This document shows, piece by piece, positions 60,631 to 64,000 of a stretch of 64,000 bases of DNA (its first letter is position 1; each line of letters starts with the position of its first letter). Both the position numbers and the translations under genes were made by a program. The stretch covers positions 32,304 through 96,303 of the forward strand of contig DASTSN010000069.1 of assembly GCA_035760665.1 (NCBI GenBank). The letters are read 5' to 3'. The stretch comes from DASTSN01 sp035760665. Lineage in GTDB: Bacteria; Bacteroidota; Bacteroidia; Chitinophagales; Chitinophagaceae. The notes beneath the pieces were generated by a model. It searched no databases and was not told the origin of the DNA. It saw only the letters and a program-made list of their open reading frames with translations.

Positions 60631-61959
60631 ATGCAGCTCAATTGTATTCTTTTTGTAGCGTACGAATTTCCCCCTGTTAATTCCGGAGGATCTCACCGAC
60701 CCTTTAAGCTGGCGAATGCTATTGCCAAAAAAGGCTGGCAGGCGATTGTACTGACAGCTGATAATAACAGTTCTCCAAACAGTGCCCGCCCCGATACCAG
60801 CCTGGTCAATGGCCTGCATCCATCAATCAAGGTGATCCGCTCCGGCCTGCGACCCGAAAACACAATGGACCGGTTCCTGGTGAAAGGGTATGGTTTTGTA
60901 CCGGATATTGCCTGGCGCCGGTGGAAGGATTCGTTATTGAAAGAGTTACCCGCAGTAATCAGCGAGCATCAGCCAGCTGCCATATACCTTACCTGCCCGC
61001 CGTTTAGTTTATACAAGCTGGCGGGCTGGCTGAAGAAAGAGTATACCAGCATTCCTTTGATCGTGGACATGCGGGATGCCTGGAGTTATTGGGTCATCAG
61101 TCCCTATGCCAGCCGTTTTCACTACCGGCAAGTTAAGCGACAAGAATATCAACTTCTCCAGCTTGCCGACAGGGTGCTGGTGACATCCCGTCAAACATTG
61201 ACTGACTTTTTACAGCTGCATCCCAAGCTGGATGCTGCAAAGTTTCACTACCTGCCTAACGGGTTTACAGATTTTATTGATACAGCGAACATTCCAAAAC
61301 ATTCCGGTAATAAAATCCGCATTGGGTACGTGGGCAGTTTTTATTATAACCCTGCCACGCAAGAGATGATGGAAAAGCCCTGGTACAAAAAAAAGCCTTA
61401 CCAGTGGCTTCAGTATATTCCACGAAAGGAAAACTGGCGGTACCGCAGCCCGCTTTATTTTTTCCGGTTATTGAGCAAGTTCCGGCAGGCATACCCCGAG
61501 TTGTATTCATCTATCGAACTGCATTTTGCCGGGAAAAAACCTGCCTGGTTTGATGAAATGGCAGCTGCTTACGGTCTTGCGGATATCATCACGCATCACG
61601 GTCCTGTCAGCCAGCAGGATTCTATTGCCTTCCAGGCCTCCTGTGACTGGCTGCTCATCACATCGGCAAAAGTTATCAATGGCCGGGATTACAGCATTGC
61701 CGGAAAAACTTTTGAGTACCTGAGCCTGCGTAAACCGATAATCGCTCTTGTATGCGAGGGAGCACAAAAAGATTTACTGTCGGCCAGTGGTATAGCCTGC
61801 ATTATTGATCCTGACAAGGCTGATGAAGGCCTTGCATTATTGAAGTCTATTGTAACAGGTGCATTTCCTGTTCATCCCGACAAGGAATTTATCAGCGGTT
61901 TTAAAATGGACCAGCTGGGAAATAAATTTATTATGGTAGTAAAGCAATTGACAGCATGA
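60631..61959 (+). CDS. GT4-like glycosyltransferase with bulky insertion
   Basis: 442 residues from ATG 60631. CILFVAYEFPPVNSGGSHRPFK is the N-terminal GT-B loop. IRIGYVGSFYYNPATQEMME begins the donor domain, LITSAKVINGRDYSIAGKTFEYLSLRKPII contains the donor-binding region, and VHPDKEF ends the domain. Between them is an extra ~40-residue basic/aromatic segment (KKKPYQWLQYIPRKENWRYR). G+C is back to the higher level of the rfb genes. The stop overlaps wecB by four bases. Confidence 0.82.
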   Translation: MQLNCILFVAYEFPPVNSGGSHRPFKLANAIAKKGWQAIVLTADNNSSPNSARPDTSLVNGLHPSIKVIRSGLRPENTMDRFLVKGYGFVPDIAWRRWKDSLLKELPAVISEHQPAAIYLTCPPFSLYKLAGWLKKEYTSIPLIVDMRDAWSYWVISPYASRFHYRQVKRQEYQLLQLADRVLVTSRQTLTDFLQLHPKLDAAKFHYLPNGFTDFIDTANIPKHSGNKIRIGYVGSFYYNPATQEMMEKPWYKKKPYQWLQYIPRKENWRYRSPLYFFRLLSKFRQAYPELYSSIELHFAGKKPAWFDEMAAAYGLADIITHHGPVSQQDSIAFQASCDWLLITSAKVINGRDYSIAGKTFEYLSLRKPIIALVCEGAQKDLLSASGIACIIDPDKADEGLALLKSIVTGAFPVHPDKEFISGFKMDQLGNKFIMVVKQLTA

Positions 61960-63074
61960 CAATCGAAAAACCATTACATCTTACACTGATTGCCGGTGCC
62001 CGGCCAAACTTCATGAAGATTGCATCCCTGGTACATGCTATCAAGCAAAAGCAACAGGCAGGCTGTGCCATCGCCTATACGCTTGTTCATACCGGCCAGC
62101 ACTACGACAGTAAGCTGAGTGATGTATTTTTCGAGGACTTACAAATACCCCTGCCTGATGTGAATTTAGAAGTGGGCTCCGGGAGCCATGCCCGGCAAAC
62201 GGCTGAGATCATGATCCGGTTTGAAGATTTTATCCGGGCTAACCCGACAGACTGGGTGATCGTGGTGGGTGATGTCAACTCCACCCTGGCCTGCACGATT
62301 GTAGCTAAAAAACTGGGTATCCCTGTGGCGCATGTTGAGGCCGGTATTCGTTCCGGCGATCAATCTATGCCGGAGGAGATAAACCGGCTGGTTACAGATT
62401 CGATTGCAGATTTGTTTTTTACAACCAGCATTTATGCGAACCAGCATTTACTGCGAGAAGGTAAGAACGAACGGCAAGTTCACCTCGTGGGGAACACGAT
62501 GATTGATTCCCTGGTGCGTAACCGGGAACGGTTTACGGCACCTGCTGTTTTTGACAAAAAAAATTTAACTGCCGGCGATTATTACCTGATGACGCTTCAC
62601 CGTCCATCGAATGTGGATGATGCTGCAGTCTTACAGTCCTTGCTGGAACAGATCATACAAGCCATCGGGAACATGCCGCTGGTTTTCCCGGTACACCCGC
62701 GTACCCGGAAGAAACTGGAAGAGCTGGCTTTTCAATGGCCTCCCTCCATCTTGCTGTGTGATCCCCTGCGGTACCTCGAGTTTTTATACCTGGTGCAGCA
62801 TGCCCGGGCCGTTATAACCGATTCGGGTGGTATACAGGAGGAAACCACCTATCTCGGCGTACCCTGCCTTACGCTGCGTGCCAATACTGAGCGTCCGGAG
62901 ACGATTCACCAGGGCACCAATCTCCTGATCGGGGATGATATGGGGCTTTTGAATCGTTCACTGGCGCAAATTGAACAGAGAGCCTGGAAAAAAGGAAGTA
63001 TTCCCGATTACTGGGACGGCAAGGCCGGTGAGAGAATTGTGGAGAGATTAGTACAATTGAATATAGCAGAGTAG
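61956..63074 (+). CDS. wecB: UDP-N-acetylglucosamine 2-epimerase (WecB, non-hydrolysing)
   Basis: 372 residues. LIAGARPNFMKIASLVHAI, VHTGQHYDSKLSDVFF, HVEAGIRSGDQSMPEEINR (with the catalytic-site His/Glu residues), and VITDSGGIQEETTYLGVPCLTLR match WecB/MnaA. It interconverts UDP-GlcNAc and UDP-ManNAc for the polymer's amino sugars. ATG overlaps the preceding glycosyltransferase stop (ATGA), so translation is coupled. No WecC dehydrogenase is in the window. Confidence 0.94.
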   Translation: MTIEKPLHLTLIAGARPNFMKIASLVHAIKQKQQAGCAIAYTLVHTGQHYDSKLSDVFFEDLQIPLPDVNLEVGSGSHARQTAEIMIRFEDFIRANPTDWVIVVGDVNSTLACTIVAKKLGIPVAHVEAGIRSGDQSMPEEINRLVTDSIADLFFTTSIYANQHLLREGKNERQVHLVGNTMIDSLVRNRERFTAPAVFDKKNLTAGDYYLMTLHRPSNVDDAAVLQSLLEQIIQAIGNMPLVFPVHPRTRKKLEELAFQWPPSILLCDPLRYLEFLYLVQHARAVITDSGGIQEETTYLGVPCLTLRANTERPETIHQGTNLLIGDDMGLLNRSLAQIEQRAWKKGSIPDYWDGKAGERIVERLVQLNIAE

Positions 63075-63115
63075 AATTCTTATTTACTATCAATAGCAAG
63101 CATTGATTTGTTATT

Positions 63116-63946
63116 ATGAATTTACCACTTGTAAGCATCATTATGCCCACTTATAATGCTGCCGCTTATATTTCAGCAGCAATAGATTCCGTGATCCGGC
63201 AGACATATACAAACTGGGAGCTTTTGATCATTGATGATGGCAGTACTGATGAAACGAAGACAATCGTATTTGGCTATCATGACATAAGGATCAGGTATTA
63301 TTACCAAGAAAACTCCGGGGTGAGTGTAGCCAGGAACAAAGGGCTTGCTGAAATGAAAGGAGATTTTTTTTGTTTCCTGGATGCTGATGATTCTTTTCCG
63401 GAGAATGGAATTTTTTGCAGGGTCCAAAAATTTGACAATAACCCCCAAATTGATTTTGTTGACGGTATTGTAGAAACGTACGATGAAAACTTTAACCAGC
63501 TCATAAAAGTATGTAAACCGTCATTTACAGGTAATCCTTTTGACCAAGTAGTGGCATTGCGGTCAAATTGCCTGTGTGCAGTCAGTTGGATGGTCAGGCG
63601 TAAGCCGGGGGTTAATTATTCGTTTTTTACCGGCTGGTCACATAGTGAGGATATTGCCTTTTATCTTAGTATTAGTGCTGATAAAAAAAGCAAATATGAT
63701 TTCGTTTCCCTTCCTGTTTATCGGATCAGGCGAAGAGCCGGTTCGGCTATGAGCAACCTCAGGGGGCTAGAGGAGGGGTATGTGAATTTTTATAAATTGG
63801 TCACCAAATCATTTAAAGAAAAAACAACGGGCAGACAGCGCAGGTATCTCAAGCTGCGAACAATGAGAATTATGATTTTATCCTATTTGCACGAGCGGAA
63901 ACTTTTTCCTGCCATCTGGTTTTTTTTTCGTTTTATGTTTCTCTAG
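63116..63946 (+). CDS. GT2-family glycosyltransferase
   Basis: 276 residues. PLVSIIMPTYNAAAYISAAI and WELLIIDDGSTDETKTIV are the GT2 opening. The metal motif FLDADDSF (DxD) is at about 85-95. The later EDIAF in the base position and a C-terminal membrane-associated helix (LFPAIWFFFRFMFL) complete it. Donor unknown. It is the last complete gene; the final 54 bases contain nothing supported. The polysaccharide locus probably continues to the right. Confidence 0.92.
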   Translation: MNLPLVSIIMPTYNAAAYISAAIDSVIRQTYTNWELLIIDDGSTDETKTIVFGYHDIRIRYYYQENSGVSVARNKGLAEMKGDFFCFLDADDSFPENGIFCRVQKFDNNPQIDFVDGIVETYDENFNQLIKVCKPSFTGNPFDQVVALRSNCLCAVSWMVRRKPGVNYSFFTGWSHSEDIAFYLSISADKKSKYDFVSLPVYRIRRRAGSAMSNLRGLEEGYVNFYKLVTKSFKEKTTGRQRRYLKLRTMRIMILSYLHERKLFPAIWFFFRFMFL

Positions 63947-64000
63947 ATTTTTACTCCCTGTTGTTGATTTGGTTGAAATGCTTGAGAAAAATTCTTATAA

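Overview
The window looks like a Bacteroidota chromosome, most likely a Chitinophagaceae-type soil or freshwater bacterium. The evidence is TonB-dependent receptors, several outer-membrane barrels, a UpxY/NusG-like exopolysaccharide antiterminator, DUF6089, DUF1573/TlpA-type proteins, A-rich start regions instead of strong Shine-Dalgarno sites, and one very good Bacteroidota promoter (TTG-N19-TAtaTTTG). The family-level assignment is inference.

Region 1 (0-10.5 kb): the 3' end of a GH65-like glycosidase and a small membrane-anchored protein. They are followed by a same-strand cluster of two vanadium-haloperoxidase/PAP2-type proteins, two outer-membrane barrels, two DoxX-like membrane proteins and a FecA-like TonB receptor, closed by a terminator. 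The function of this cluster is not known to me. Region 2 (10.5-34.9 kb) holds housekeeping and metabolic genes: a periplasmic trehalase, an M1 peptidase, a MurU-like nucleotidyltransferase next to an AmgK-RapZ fusion, and a Gfo/Idh/MocA oxidoreductase. It continues with fused isobutyryl-CoA mutase, an MG2-like protein with a TonB plug, glucokinase, a DUF6089 barrel, an AmiD-like amidase, a GH63-like glucosidase and DUF72. It ends with umuC/umuD, a 2'-5' RNA ligase-like protein and a PA0069-type radical SAM protein. The UmuD homologue has lost both residues of its Ser-Lys catalytic dyad.

Region 3 (34.9-41 kb) is accessory. It contains a META-domain protein and a first array of four ~228-bp tandem repeats. 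An AT-rich island follows, with a DUF1573 lipoprotein, a membrane-bound TlpA-like thioredoxin and a fulvocin C-related, Cys-rich bacteriocin-like gene interrupted by two in-frame stop codons. Next come a DUF5009 acyltransferase and a 1.1-kb gene-free stretch of two further repeat families.

Region 4 (41-64 kb) is a surface-polysaccharide locus: WbpD-like acetyltransferase, UpxY-like antiterminator, Wza and Wzc, a second ~228-bp array, an NAD-dependent epimerase, RfbB, a methyltransferase, a glycosyltransferase, RfbA, a Wzx-type flippase, a DegT aminotransferase, an N-formyltransferase, four further glycosyltransferases, WecB and a GT2. RfbA, RfbB, the aminotransferase and the formyltransferase together would make dTDP-4-formamido-4,6-dideoxyglucose (dTDP-Qui4NFo). 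No Wzy polymerase or initiating transferase is recognisable, so the locus probably continues beyond 64 kb. Arrays of 70-90-bp CACAGAG-type palindromic repeats sit in the gaps between the cassettes, and base composition changes sharply from cassette to cassette, which suggests mosaic assembly.
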